64,000 nt of DNA from Bacteroidota bacterium (GTDB lineage: Bacteria > Bacteroidota > Bacteroidia > Chitinophagales > Chitinophagaceae), in NCBI GenBank assembly GCA_016868895.1, contig VGFK01000001.1, positions 149,006 through 213,005 of the forward strand, read 5' to 3'. The position numbers were made by a program, and so were the translations under genes. Below the pieces are notes generated by a model, which worked only from the letters and a program-made list of their open reading frames with translations, was not told the origin of the DNA and searched no databases. The stretch's first letter is position 1. Each line of letters begins with the position of its first letter. This document shows, piece by piece, positions 9,533 through 18,174 of this stretch.

Positions 9533-10327
9533 TTAAACCGCAACAGGAGCCTTGATCGCCGGGTGCGACTGGTATCCTTCCAATACAAAATCTTCAAAGG
9601 TGAATGAAAAGATATCCCTTACTTCCGGGTTGATCTTCATCGTAGGAAGCGGAAACGGTTCACGGGAAAGCTGAAGGGCAGCCTGCTCAAAATGATTGGT
9701 GTACAAATGAACATCTCCAAACGTATGCACAAAATCTCCGACGCCGAGATCACATACCTGAGCCACCATCATGGTCAGCAGTGCATACGAAGCAATATTG
9801 AAGGGTACCCCCAGAAAGACATCGGCTGATCGCTGATAGAGCTGGCAAGAAAGTTTTTTATCGGCAACATAAAACTGAAACAAGGTATGACAGGGCATCA
9901 AGGCCATTTTGGATAGATCGGCAACATTCCAGGCACTGACGATAAGTCGCCGGCTATCCGGATTGGATTTGATTTGTGCAATCAGATCGGTGATCTGATC
10001 ATGGGTGGAGCCATCGGCGCCCGACCATAAACGCCATTGTTTTCCATAGACCGGGCCCAACTCCCCTTCTTCATTGGCCCACTCATTCCAAATGCTGACA
10101 CCATTCTCCTTGAGATAGGCAACATTCGTTGATCCTTTTAAGAACCAGAGTAACTCATGGATAATGCTTTTCAAGTGCAGCTTCTTGGTGGTCACCATTG
10201 GAAATCCCTTTGCCAGATCAAACCGCATCTGATAGCCAAACACACTGCGTGTACCGGTACCGGTGCGATCATTTTTATCGGTACCCTTTTCTATGATGTG
10301 CTTCAGTAAATCCAAATATGCCTGCAT
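9533..10327 (-). CDS. thyA: thymidylate synthase
   Basis: Methylates dUMP to dTMP using methylene-tetrahydrofolate. At 264 residues it has the short ThyA length. The catalytic cysteine lies in [11 protein letters not shown], followed by [19 protein letters not shown] and [13 protein letters not shown]. The N-terminal [19 protein letters not shown] contains the phosphate-binding arginine. The start ATG lies 4 bp after the stop of the upstream phosphatase gene, so translation coupling is likely. Confidence 0.98.
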   Translation of the reverse strand: MQAYLDLLKHIIEKGTDKNDRTGTGTRSVFGYQMRFDLAKGFPMVTTKKLHLKSIIHELLWFLKGSTNVAYLKENGVSIWNEWANEEGELGPVYGKQWRLWSGADGSTHDQITDLIAQIKSNPDSRRLIVSAWNVADLSKMALMPCHTLFQFYVADKKLSCQLYQRSADVFLGVPFNIASYALLTMMVAQVCDLGVGDFVHTFGDVHLYTNHFEQAALQLSREPFPLPTMKINPEVRDIFSFTFEDFVLEGYQSHPAIKAPVAV

Positions 10328-10331
10328 GGTC

Positions 10332-11936
10332 TTATTTGATCAGTTCATGAATGATGGTTCCCACATTTCCGCTTGGTGCCTGGATTCTCAGTAAAGCCGC
10401 AACGGTAGGTGCAATGTCACTCATGTACACCTTTCTGTACCCTGCACCTTGCTTGACCCCCCAGCCCATCCATAACAAGGGAATATGGCTATCGTACGGA
10501 TACATGGATCCGTGGGTCGTTCCAGCAGGATTGCTGCTGTAGATGTACCCCGGACGATAAACGACTTGTATGTCCCCTGCTAGTTCTCTGTTGTACCCTT
10601 TCTGAAACATTTCTTTGTATTCGGCTGGTAAGTTCACCATTGCAATGGAGGCATTGTCAAAGGCCAATAGCACATCGGGTTCTTCATTCAACCGTTCTAT
10701 AAAATAGTGTTTGACCGCCTCCCGGGGAGCCTTCATAGAATCCAAATAATGATGATTGAGATAAACCTGATGATTGGCCGTGGCTTCAACCAACCGGGAG
10801 AGTCCAAATTTCTTCAGCGTTGCCATCTCTGCATTTTTATTGGAACGCATGGCTTTGGCGGGAAGGTTGTGCGACTGCATAAATGCCGGAACATGCGCTA
10901 CGCCATGATCTGCTGTCAGGAAAAAAAGATAGTTGCCCTTGCCCACTTTTTTATCGAGATAGGAAAAGAAAGCTGCAAGCTCACGATCCAGCTTAATGTA
11001 TACATCTTCAATTTCAACGGAATTGGGACCTACTGCATGCCCGATGTAATCCGGAGTGGACAAGCTGATGGCCAATAAATCGGTGATGCTGTCGGCACCC
11101 AGTTGTTCTCCTTCTATGGCTGCAATTGAAAAAGCCATGGTCAAGGTATTGCCCCAGGGAGTAGAAGCAATGGCTCCATATGTTTTCCCTTTATTGGCTG
11201 AAAAATCACGAGGAAAGGGATTCTTCACGTAACTCGGATTCAGTTGATCACTTTGTGTATAGGATCCAAAAGGATAGGACAATGCCCATGGCAACCCGTA
11301 CAACGAATCCACTACTTTGCGTGCATTGAAATAAGCCGCCCATTCGGGTAATGATTTCATGTACCAGGAGCTGCTGATGAAATTGCCAGAGCTGGTCTCA
11401 TACCAATAAGCCGCATCACCGGATCGGCCCACCGGAAGAATGCTGCCCCGGTCTTTGAGGGCAACGCCTACAATTTTAGACCTGAAATTGGTTGCAAGTT
11501 CGAGCTCATCAGAAATCGTGGTGGACTGAAGATTGCGTGGCGACATGGGGCCAAAATTTCCCTTCCCTCCTATCACGCTCACCGAGTCGTCTTCCACACA
11601 ATACATGGATCGTTTCAATGACCGATCGTACCATTCATTTCCCATGATACCATTGAATGCAGGAACTGAGCCGGTATACACACAGGCATGTCCAATTGCT
11701 GTCACGGTTTGTACAAAAGGGATGTGCGCATCTTCATTGGTAAACCCTTCCCTCAAGATCCGCTTAAATCCACCTTCCCCGTACCGATGCTGATACCGGT
11801 AGATGAAATCCCATCGCATTTGATCGACCATCATTCCTACCACCAACTTGGGCGATTTGACGGAAGTTTTACTGGGCTGCGCAGTCAATCCGTACACACT
11901 CATCATCCATGCAATAACAACTATTCCTCTCTTCAT
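10332..11936 (-). CDS. pafA: PafA-type alkaline phosphatase, exported
   Basis: Alkaline phosphatase superfamily, 534 residues, with a signal peptide over about residues 1-20. Asp38 (MMVDQMRWD) and Thr79 ([10 protein letters not shown]) match the metal ligand and nucleophile of the flavobacterial monoesterase PafA. Asn100 (MGNEWYD), Lys161 and Arg163 (ALKDRGS) fall where PafA has N100, K162 and R164, as I recall that literature. Further metal ligands appear in [26 protein letters not shown] and [11 protein letters not shown]. It should release phosphate from monoesters in the periplasm or outside. It is the first gene of pafA-thyA-folA-methyltransferase; no Pho-box-like site was found. Confidence 0.88.
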   Translation of the reverse strand: MKRGIVVIAWMMSVYGLTAQPSKTSVKSPKLVVGMMVDQMRWDFIYRYQHRYGEGGFKRILREGFTNEDAHIPFVQTVTAIGHACVYTGSVPAFNGIMGNEWYDRSLKRSMYCVEDDSVSVIGGKGNFGPMSPRNLQSTTISDELELATNFRSKIVGVALKDRGSILPVGRSGDAAYWYETSSGNFISSSWYMKSLPEWAAYFNARKVVDSLYGLPWALSYPFGSYTQSDQLNPSYVKNPFPRDFSANKGKTYGAIASTPWGNTLTMAFSIAAIEGEQLGADSITDLLAISLSTPDYIGHAVGPNSVEIEDVYIKLDRELAAFFSYLDKKVGKGNYLFFLTADHGVAHVPAFMQSHNLPAKAMRSNKNAEMATLKKFGLSRLVEATANHQVYLNHHYLDSMKAPREAVKHYFIERLNEEPDVLLAFDNASIAMVNLPAEYKEMFQKGYNRELAGDIQVVYRPGYIYSSNPAGTTHGSMYPYDSHIPLLWMGWGVKQGAGYRKVYMSDIAPTVAALLRIQAPSGNVGTIIHELIK

Positions 11937-11955
11937 AGACGGGGATTTAGATGTG

Positions 11956-11963
11956 CAAATTTA
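11956..11963 (-). promoter_or_regulatory. -7 box before pafA
   Basis: TAAATTTG on the minus strand is an exact TAnnTTTG match ending 19 nt before the pafA ATG. No recognisable -33 box at 19-21 nt. Confidence 0.4.
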
Positions 11964-12030
11964 GTGGGAAGTAGCGGGTTTCAGGGCGGGATTTTATGAA
12001 CAGTCCTGCGGGACAAATAAGCCAAAAAAC

Positions 12031-12038
12031 TATCTTTG
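12031..12038 (+). promoter_or_regulatory. -7 box before the oxoamine synthase gene
   Basis: TATCTTTG is an exact TAnnTTTG match, 26 nt before the ATG at 12065. The expected TTTG upstream is absent. Together with the pafA box it defines a divergent promoter region. Confidence 0.4.
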
Positions 12039-12064
12039 CAGCTGAACCACACAACCTGTTTACA

Positions 12065-13318
12065 ATGGCTGACATTTTCGAACGTCTGATTAAGAATTAC
12101 GGTCCCCTCGGTCAACACCGCGAGCGGGCCCACGGCTACTTTGCTTTCCCAAAACTCGAAGGGGAAATAGGAAGCAGAATGCTGTTCCGCGGAAAAGAAA
12201 AGATTGTGTGGAGTTTGAACAACTACCTGGGACTGGCCAACCACCCTGAAGTGAGAAAAAGCGACGCAGATGCTTCCCGGGAATTCGGTCTCGCCTATCC
12301 AATGGGGGCGCGCATGATGAGTGGAAATTCCAACTTCCATGAACAACTGGAACGAGAACTGGCGGCATTTGAAGGAAAAGAAGATGCCATTTTACTCAAT
12401 TTTGGCTACCAGGGCATCATGAGCCTGATCGATGCTTTATGCAACCGGCACGATGTCATTGTATACGACGCTGAAAGCCATGCCTGCATCATTGATGGAC
12501 TGCGTCTGCACCAGGGTCATCGTTTTGTATTCAAGCACAACGATATTGCCGACTGCGAGAAACAATTGCAGCGCGCCACAGCCTTGATTGAAAAACAATC
12601 TTCAGGCGGCATTCTGCTGATCACTGAGGGCGTATTTGGAATGGCCGGAGACCAAGGCAAACTGAAGGAACTTGCAGCCCTTCGACCAACCTACCAGTTT
12701 CGGATGCTGGTTGATGACGCGCACGGGTTTGGAACCTTAGGCAAAACAGGTGCCGGAGCGGGTGAAGAACAGGGTGTGCAGGATGAAATTGATCTCTATT
12801 TTTCCACGTTTGCAAAATCCATGGCCTCAATAGGTGCCTTCATCGCAGGACCCAAACAGATCATCGATTATATCCGGTACAACATCCGAAGTCAGATATT
12901 TGCAAAGTCCCTCCCCATGACACTGGTCATTGGCAACCTCAAGCGACTGGAACTGTTGAGAACACAACCCGAAATCAAAGACAAATTGTGGTCCAATGCC
13001 CTGAAACTGCAACGGGGTTTAAAAGAAAAGGGCTTTGATATTGGAAAAACAGACTCAGTGGTGACACCCGTCTACATGAAGGGAGGGGTTGAAGAAGCAA
13101 CTTCCATGGTGACCGACCTGCGCGAGAATTACAACATTTTCTGTTCAATCGTTGTTTATCCAGTTATACCGAAAGGACACATCATTTACCGACTGATCCC
13201 GACAGCCGTTCACACCGACGAAGACATAGCGCTAACACTGAAAGCGTTTGAGGAAACAAAGAAGAAATTGGATGAGGGTGCCTACAAGAGTGAGTTCATT
13301 CCCCAAATGGCTGAGTAG
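12065..13318 (+). CDS. alpha-oxoamine synthase: serine palmitoyltransferase or cysteate acyltransferase type
   Basis: PLP enzyme of the KBL/SPT (alpha-oxoamine synthase) family, 417 residues from ATG 12065 (the frame extends 23 codons further upstream across the promoter). Visible active-site features are LNNYLGLANHPEV (51-63), the ring-stacking ESHACI (His139), the VDDAHGFG segment (Asp217, His220) and the PLP lysine in STFAKSMAS (Lys251). These enzymes condense an amino acid with an acyl-CoA or acyl-ACP. The N-terminal style (GPLGQ...GYFAFPKLEGEIG) differs from the compact SPT of Bacteroides. It may be serine palmitoyltransferase (sphingolipids) or cysteate fatty acyltransferase (sulfonolipids such as capnine); sequence alone does not decide. 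An SPT-like role in membrane lipid synthesis is inferred. Confidence 0.8.
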   Translation: MADIFERLIKNYGPLGQHRERAHGYFAFPKLEGEIGSRMLFRGKEKIVWSLNNYLGLANHPEVRKSDADASREFGLAYPMGARMMSGNSNFHEQLERELAAFEGKEDAILLNFGYQGIMSLIDALCNRHDVIVYDAESHACIIDGLRLHQGHRFVFKHNDIADCEKQLQRATALIEKQSSGGILLITEGVFGMAGDQGKLKELAALRPTYQFRMLVDDAHGFGTLGKTGAGAGEEQGVQDEIDLYFSTFAKSMASIGAFIAGPKQIIDYIRYNIRSQIFAKSLPMTLVIGNLKRLELLRTQPEIKDKLWSNALKLQRGLKEKGFDIGKTDSVVTPVYMKGGVEEATSMVTDLRENYNIFCSIVVYPVIPKGHIIYRLIPTAVHTDEDIALTLKAFEETKKKLDEGAYKSEFIPQMAE

Positions 13319-13330
13319 GTATAAAAAAAA

Positions 13331-13353
13331 GGGCCCGGATAGAAATCCAGCCC
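13331..13353 (+). terminator. imperfect hairpin after the oxoamine synthase gene
   Basis: GGGC and GCCC arms enclose GGAT/ATCC with a small internal bulge, 12 bases after the stop. A-run on one side and GTTTAAAT on the other; it could end transcription in the plus direction weakly, or better in the minus direction. Confidence 0.35.
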
Positions 13354-13371
13354 GTTTAAATCCAATATCCT

Positions 13372-13419
13372 ATGAAAAACCGCAGTAATAACGTGTATCT
13401 ACGTAGTTCTATTGCGTAG
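13372..13419 (+). CDS. possible 15-residue leader peptide before ubiX
   Basis: ATG at 13372 opens MKNRSNNVYLRSSIA and ends TAG at 13417-13419, 29 bp before the ubiX ATG. It is flanked upstream by the hairpin at 13331-13353. A frame this short can arise by chance; only position and clean start and stop support it. I do not recognise the peptide. Confidence 0.25.
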   Translation: MKNRSNNVYLRSSIA

Positions 13420-13448
13420 GTTTTGATATTTTTTTAACATTTCCCTTT

Positions 13449-14012
13449 ATGAAAAGAGTTGTCGTAGCGATTACAGGGGCAAGTGGGTCGATTTACGCAC
13501 AACGACTCATCACTAAACTACTGAAGATCAACGATCAGTGGAGCAACCTGGCACTGGTACTCTCCGACAACGCCCATCAGGTGTGGACGGAAGAGATTGG
13601 GCCCGTCAATTTTAATGATTGGGGAATTCCCATTTTTGATAAACGCGATTTCAACGCTCCGTTTGCATCCGGTTCGGGAAAATACGATACCATGGTCATC
13701 ATCCCCTGTTCAATGGGAACATTGGCACGGGTGGCTACCGGCGTGTCCAACGACCTGATCACACGGGCAGCCGATGTGATATTGAAAGAAAGAAGAAAAC
13801 TGATTTGTGTAGTCAGGGAGGCCCCTTATAACCTGGTCCACATCAAGAACATGGAAACATTGACCTTAGCGGGCGGGGTAATTTGCCCTGCTACACCCTC
13901 GTTTTACAGCAAACCGACATCGATTGAACAGGTAGTGGATACGGTAGTAGACCGTGTTCTGGACTTGGCAGGATTTGATGTTGCATCCTTTCGGTGGGGA
14001 TCCAACGCTTAA
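13449..14012 (+). CDS. ubiX: flavin prenyltransferase UbiX
   Basis: Makes prenylated FMN, the cofactor of UbiD-type decarboxylases. The 187-residue length is typical. Landmarks: VVVAITGASGSIYAQRL at the N-terminus (FMN-binding), PFASGSGKYDTMVIIPCSMGTLARVATG in the middle, RAADVILKERRKLI, VVREAPYNLVHIKNM and ICPATPSFYSKP. No ubiD partner is in the window. The last codon overlaps the convergent lolA stop by 4 bp. Confidence 0.95.
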   Translation: MKRVVVAITGASGSIYAQRLITKLLKINDQWSNLALVLSDNAHQVWTEEIGPVNFNDWGIPIFDKRDFNAPFASGSGKYDTMVIIPCSMGTLARVATGVSNDLITRAADVILKERRKLICVVREAPYNLVHIKNMETLTLAGGVICPATPSFYSKPTSIEQVVDTVVDRVLDLAGFDVASFRWGSNA

Positions 14013-14692
14013 CGCAGATCAATTACTTCCACTCCCGGATATTTTTTTGAATTGAAGACAAAACTGTCGTCGGGTATAACCGAACTAGTAGAAATGGTGT
14101 TGATCGCGTAAAAATACCGGTTCCCATTTTTTTCAAATACACGGGTGGACATGATCACCTTTGTCGATTTATCCACTTCCAAAATCACTTTAAAGAATGG
14201 CTTCGTTTTATCAATGGGAGTCAGTTCCACAACCTGATAGGTTTTTCCCGCACGCTTCACTTCAGGGTTCAATACAAATAAAAAATCCTTGTCGTAGAAA
14301 TTGGTAAACAACTTCTGTGGAGTGATTGAGCCACTGCTGTTGTCGAGTTCGGTGATTTGAACCTCTTTCGCTCCTACGTCGTAGGTCCAAATCGTTGTTC
14401 CATCACAAAAAATTTCCTGACCGGTGATCGAAACCTTGTACTTCACTCCTTTCATCAAGACATTTCCGGTCTTGGTACCCTGCACTTTTCCGGCAGCATT
14501 TTCAATCTTCAGCGTGAAAGCTGCCTTTACACTTTTGAACGTTTTGAATTTTATGCTCACGGCATCCAGGACTTTCTTTGCTTCGGGATCACTTTTCCCC
14601 ATTCCTTTTGGAGCCTGTGCACCGACAGTTCCCACAAACAAGAGTTGGATGAGGATACAATAAACCGCTGGAAAGATGGTGCTACGTTTCAT
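14009..14692 (-). CDS. lolA: outer-membrane lipoprotein carrier protein LolA-like
   Basis: About 227 residues, periplasmic. ATG at 14692 (MKRSTIF) gives a clear signal peptide ending VGAQA; the longer frame would start at TTG. The mature part has the LolA/LolB barrel pattern: ILD-type opening (KVLDAVSIKFKTFKSVKAAF), GNVLMKGVKYKV, FCDGTTIWTYDVGAKEVQI, LNPEVKRAGKTYQVVELTP and a late NRYFYAINTIS. It would ferry lipoproteins to the outer membrane. It follows ftsK by 26 bp, an arrangement I associate with Bacteroidota and with ftsK-lolA in proteobacteria. Confidence 0.88.
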   Translation of the reverse strand: MKRSTIFPAVYCILIQLLFVGTVGAQAPKGMGKSDPEAKKVLDAVSIKFKTFKSVKAAFTLKIENAAGKVQGTKTGNVLMKGVKYKVSITGQEIFCDGTTIWTYDVGAKEVQITELDNSSGSITPQKLFTNFYDKDFLFVLNPEVKRAGKTYQVVELTPIDKTKPFFKVILEVDKSTKVIMSTRVFEKNGNRYFYAINTISTSSVIPDDSFVFNSKKYPGVEVIDLR

Positions 14693-14718
14693 GGGCGAAA
14701 TGGTCTGCAAAGAAAGGA

Positions 14719-17166
14719 CTATTCCATTGATTTTAGAAACTGATCCAATTCGTATTCGGTTTTAAACAATACCTCCCTCACCTTGCTTCCCTTGCTGGGT
14801 CCCACAATTCCAGCTGCTTCGAGTTGATCCATGAGTCGGCCAGCCCGATTATAGCCCAATTTGAGACGCCTCTGAATCAGCGAAGTAGACCCCATTTGCG
14901 TTTGAACAATCAACTGGGCTGCATCATTGAACAGAGGATCCTTGCTCAAGAGATCAATCTCCCGGTCCTCCATATCTTTCTCATCGATCACCTCTGGCAA
15001 TTCAAAAGCAGAACTATACCCTTGTTGAGCACCCACAAACTCACCAACATGCTCTACTTCTGGGGTATCGACAAATACACACTGTACCCGTGTAATCTCT
15101 CCCTGATAGGAAACCAGCATGTCCCCACGACCAATCAATTGTTCAGCACCGCCAATATCCAAGATGGTTCGACTGTCCACTTTAGAAGAAACCTTAAATG
15201 CTATCCGAGCAGGAAAGTTTGCTTTGATGGTACCGGTAATGATGTTGACGGAAGGGCGCTGGGTGGCGACAATCAAATGAATGCCAATTGCTCTGGCCAG
15301 CTGTGCCAAGCGCGCAATGGGCGTTTCAATTTCCTTTCCGGCGGTCATGATCAAATCAGCAAACTCATCAATGACCAAAACAATAAAGGGCAAAAATTTA
15401 TGCCCCTTTTGAGGATTGAGTTTGCGGGCGACAAACTTTTCATTGTATTCCCGGATATTTCTGCAACTGGCATCCTTCAGCAAATCATACCGCTCATCCA
15501 TTTCGATGCACAGTGCATTGAGTGTGTTCACCACTTTGCGCGTATCCGTGATGATGGCATCGTCCTCCCCGGGCAATTTTGCCAAAAAATGTTTTTCAAT
15601 GATACGGTATAAACTGAGCTCTACCTTTTTAGGGTCGACGAGTACAAACTTCAATTGCGAGGGATGCTTCTTATACAACAAAGAAACAAGAATGGCATTC
15701 AATCCGACCGATTTGCCCTGTCCGGTTGCACCCGCCATCAGCAAGTGAGGCATGGTAGCCAAATCGACTATGAAATTTTCATTGTCAATTTTCTTCCCCA
15801 ATGCAATCGGCAATGCATAATCGTTTTTCTGAAACTTATCCGATGCCAGCAATGAACGCATCCCCACTACACTCTTTTTTACATTGGGAACTTCAATGCC
15901 AATGGTTCCCTTTCCGGGAATAGGTGCAATAATTCGAATACCCAATGCAGAAAGGCTGAGGGCAATATCATCTTCCAGATTCTTGATCCGGGAAATGCGA
16001 ACCCCTGCTGCAGGAACTATTTCATAGAGCGTGACGGTTGGACCAATCGTTGCAAATACCTTCTGAATATCGATGTCGTAATTCTTCAGGGTGTTGATGA
16101 TCTGATTCTTATTCGCTTCCAACTCAGCCTGATCCATTACAATTTTTTCTCCGGAATGCTGAGCCAGTAAATCCAGGGGAGGATATTTGTACCCTTTTAA
16201 ATCGGCAATTGGATCATAATGCGGAGAAGCAAATACAGAAGCTTTGGTTGGAGCCACGCCTTCTTCCTTTGCAACCGGTTTGATTTCCAATGCTAGATCC
16301 TCCTGCGGAACAATCACTTTTACAGGTTCAGGGGGTGGAGGAGCTTCCACTCTAGGCTGAACAGGCTCCGGCACTGGATCAGGTGCAGGAGCAGGAGCAG
16401 GAGGAGCAGGAGCAGCAGGAGCAGCAACCACCGTTTCTTTTAAGCTGTTCCCTGAAGTGAGATCAACCCGTGGCTGTACTTCTTCAGGAACAATTTCAAC
16501 CGTTTCAGTATCTGCTTGATTAGGCATGAGCGCGTCAGCAGCCTTCTTCTCGAAGGGCCATTTCAGCACAGGATTGAATCTCCAAATTGCATAGGAGCTG
16601 AGCGAAAAAATAATGACCGCAAGAGTGCCGGACCAACCCATTACGCCGATCATCCATTGTGAAATGAAATCACCAAATGCTCCTCCCCAATGAAACGGAG
16701 AACGGGGAAAAAAGAAAGACGTACTGACACTGATGACCAGTAATCCCAACAACAGATACCGAACATTGCGAACAACAGAAAATACTGTCCGGCCCATCAA
16801 AACGTTAATGCCCACTACGAAGAAAAGCGAGCAAAACAAATACGACGCAATTCCAAAACCGTATTCAAAAAAAACAAATGCAATATAGGCGCCTAAACTA
16901 CCCAGCTGGTTACTGATTTCAAGATCATTAGGCATCAATACCCCGATGCCTATATTTCTGATTTTATCTTGGTCTTCGGTCCACGTAAATAAGTAAGAAG
17001 AGAATGCGATAAAGAGAAAAAGCGCGATAAACAGAAGGGTCAGACCCAGGATCTTATGGGTTCGTTCATCACGAATGAGGGACCTGACTTCAACAGATTC
17101 CTCTTTGTCTTCCATCAATACCTCCTCATCAATCTGATGCTTGGAAGGTTTCAATCGGTTGGCCAT
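14719..17166 (-). CDS. ftsK: DNA translocase FtsK
   Basis: Septum-located, ATP-driven DNA pump for chromosome segregation. ATG at 17166 (MANRLKPSKHQ) gives 815 residues; the open frame upstream lacks family similarity. Four membrane segments lie at about 39-60, 92-122, 137-153 and 170-192. A Pro/Ala-rich linker spans about 248-283, then the motor with Walker A GATGQGKS (479-486) and Walker B FIVLVIDEFADLI. The C-terminal gamma winged helix (GSTSLIQRRLKLGYNRAGR) should read polarity sequences on the chromosome. Compared with E. coli (about 1,330) it is short, normal for Bacteroidota. Confidence 0.96.
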   Translation of the reverse strand: MANRLKPSKHQIDEEVLMEDKEESVEVRSLIRDERTHKILGLTLLFIALFLFIAFSSYLFTWTEDQDKIRNIGIGVLMPNDLEISNQLGSLGAYIAFVFFEYGFGIASYLFCSLFFVVGINVLMGRTVFSVVRNVRYLLLGLLVISVSTSFFFPRSPFHWGGAFGDFISQWMIGVMGWSGTLAVIIFSLSSYAIWRFNPVLKWPFEKKAADALMPNQADTETVEIVPEEVQPRVDLTSGNSLKETVVAAPAAPAPPAPAPAPDPVPEPVQPRVEAPPPPEPVKVIVPQEDLALEIKPVAKEEGVAPTKASVFASPHYDPIADLKGYKYPPLDLLAQHSGEKIVMDQAELEANKNQIINTLKNYDIDIQKVFATIGPTVTLYEIVPAAGVRISRIKNLEDDIALSLSALGIRIIAPIPGKGTIGIEVPNVKKSVVGMRSLLASDKFQKNDYALPIALGKKIDNENFIVDLATMPHLLMAGATGQGKSVGLNAILVSLLYKKHPSQLKFVLVDPKKVELSLYRIIEKHFLAKLPGEDDAIITDTRKVVNTLNALCIEMDERYDLLKDASCRNIREYNEKFVARKLNPQKGHKFLPFIVLVIDEFADLIMTAGKEIETPIARLAQLARAIGIHLIVATQRPSVNIITGTIKANFPARIAFKVSSKVDSRTILDIGGAEQLIGRGDMLVSYQGEITRVQCVFVDTPEVEHVGEFVGAQQGYSSAFELPEVIDEKDMEDREIDLLSKDPLFNDAAQLIVQTQMGSTSLIQRRLKLGYNRAGRLMDQLEAAGIVGPSKGSKVREVLFKTEYELDQFLKSME
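16318..16425. repeat. low-complexity Pro/Ala codon repeat inside ftsK
   Basis: Imperfect tandem GCAGGA/GCAGGAG units (plus strand) encode alternating Pro and Ala in the FtsK linker, residues about 248-283. Such a run is prone to length change but keeps frame here. Confidence 0.7.
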
Positions 17167-17212
17167 GGACAATGTAAGTCGACAGTACGCTGCCGTTTCC
17201 CAAATGTAAAGA

Positions 17213-17629
17213 TTATTGCCGTGATTCCGGCTGTTCGCCTTCTTTTTCAGATGGCACACCAAAGAACAACGCAATCCATCCGATAATGAACAAGACTCCT
17301 CCAAGCGGTGTAATTAGGTTAAAAAAAGTTGGGAACGAGAACCCGATGACTTTCCCAATTGCAATCGCATAAAGTGAGCCCGAAAAACAAATCAATCCGG
17401 CAAGAAAAAAATAAAGTGCCCAACGAGTGGATGGAGTTTGATATCGCTTATAGATCAACGATGCGATGATCATCCCCACTGCATGAACCATATGGTACAG
17501 TACCGCCGTGTGATAGGCTTGCATGGACGACTCATCAAGCAGGGTCTTCAAGGAATGTGCACCAAATGCCCCCAATAAAACAGAAAACGCCATCAACAAT
17601 GAACCTATGCGCAAAAATCTTTTGTGCAT
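17213..17629 (-). CDS. DUF423 family membrane protein
   Basis: Small inner-membrane protein, 138 residues from ATG 17629. Four hydrophobic segments and the conserved N-terminal GAFGAHSLK mark the DUF423 (YgdD) family. The start overlaps the aroK stop as TAATG, so translation is probably coupled, and this decides against the ATG three codons upstream. The C-terminus is charged (EKEGEQPESRQ). Function unknown in the family. Confidence 0.85.
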   Translation of the reverse strand: MHKRFLRIGSLLMAFSVLLGAFGAHSLKTLLDESSMQAYHTAVLYHMVHAVGMIIASLIYKRYQTPSTRWALYFFLAGLICFSGSLYAIAIGKVIGFSFPTFFNLITPLGGVLFIIGWIALFFGVPSEKEGEQPESRQ

Positions 17630-18174
17630 TACAAACAATTTAAAAGTTCCTGAAGATTACGCGCAGGCGAAATGATGTGTGCTGCACGTTCATAACATGA
17701 AATTCTTTGTTGGAGCTTATCTAAAACAAATTGCTTCAGTTCGGACGAATGCACGCCAGCTAGAACCGGCCTATGCGACCGTTCATGTTCCAATCGCTCA
17801 ACCAGAACTTCAACTGGAGGATTCAGCCAGATGGTCCTGCCCTGCTCATTCATGTACTCCACATTATCATAAAAACAAGGTGTGCCCCCTCCACACGAAA
17901 TCACACCTGCATATGGGGTAGGTTGATTGCCTTTGACACTCATTTGCTTCAACTCTTCTGTGCAGGCGTGGAGGGCTTGCAGTTCGAACTCCCGAAATGT
18001 GCCTTCCCCTTTTTCTTTAAATATTGCTGCGATGGAGCTCGCCTGTTGCGATTCAATTCGTGCATCCAAATCAACAAACGTTATGCCCAATGTTTCGGCC
18101 AACTGCTTCCCCAAGAAGGACTTACCGGATCCCATGAATCCCCAGAGATAAATGATGATCGGCGGAGCAGGCAT
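17629..18174 (-). CDS. aroK: shikimate kinase
   Basis: Phosphorylates shikimate in the aromatic amino acid pathway. The product has 181 residues. Walker A is GFMGSGKSFLGKQLA, followed by the shikimate-binding FVDLDARIE, GTFREFELQALH and SCGGGTPCF (Gly-rich shikimate site), and the lid arginine segment ERSHRPVLAG. Its ATG overlaps the upstream dehydrogenase stop as TGATG and its own stop overlaps the DUF423 start, so three genes are tightly chained. aroE is elsewhere in the window (50223-50978). Confidence 0.95.
   Translation of the reverse strand: MPAPPIIIYLWGFMGSGKSFLGKQLAETLGITFVDLDARIESQQASSIAAIFKEKGEGTFREFELQALHACTEELKQMSVKGNQPTPYAGVISCGGGTPCFYDNVEYMNEQGRTIWLNPPVEVLVERLEHERSHRPVLAGVHSSELKQFVLDKLQQRISCYERAAHIISPARNLQELLNCL

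Noticed and set aside
13321-13361. Minus-strand intrinsic terminator with eight Ts after GGGC-GGAT hairpin
   Set aside because: No minus-strand gene ends there; kept only as a weak hairpin after the plus-strand gene.
14824-15612. 262-codon plus-strand frame opposite ftsK
   Set aside because: Antisense shadow of the motor domain.
16318-16425. Possible tandem-repeat or CRISPR-like array
   Set aside because: The repeat is a codon-level Pro/Ala run inside ftsK, with no spacers.
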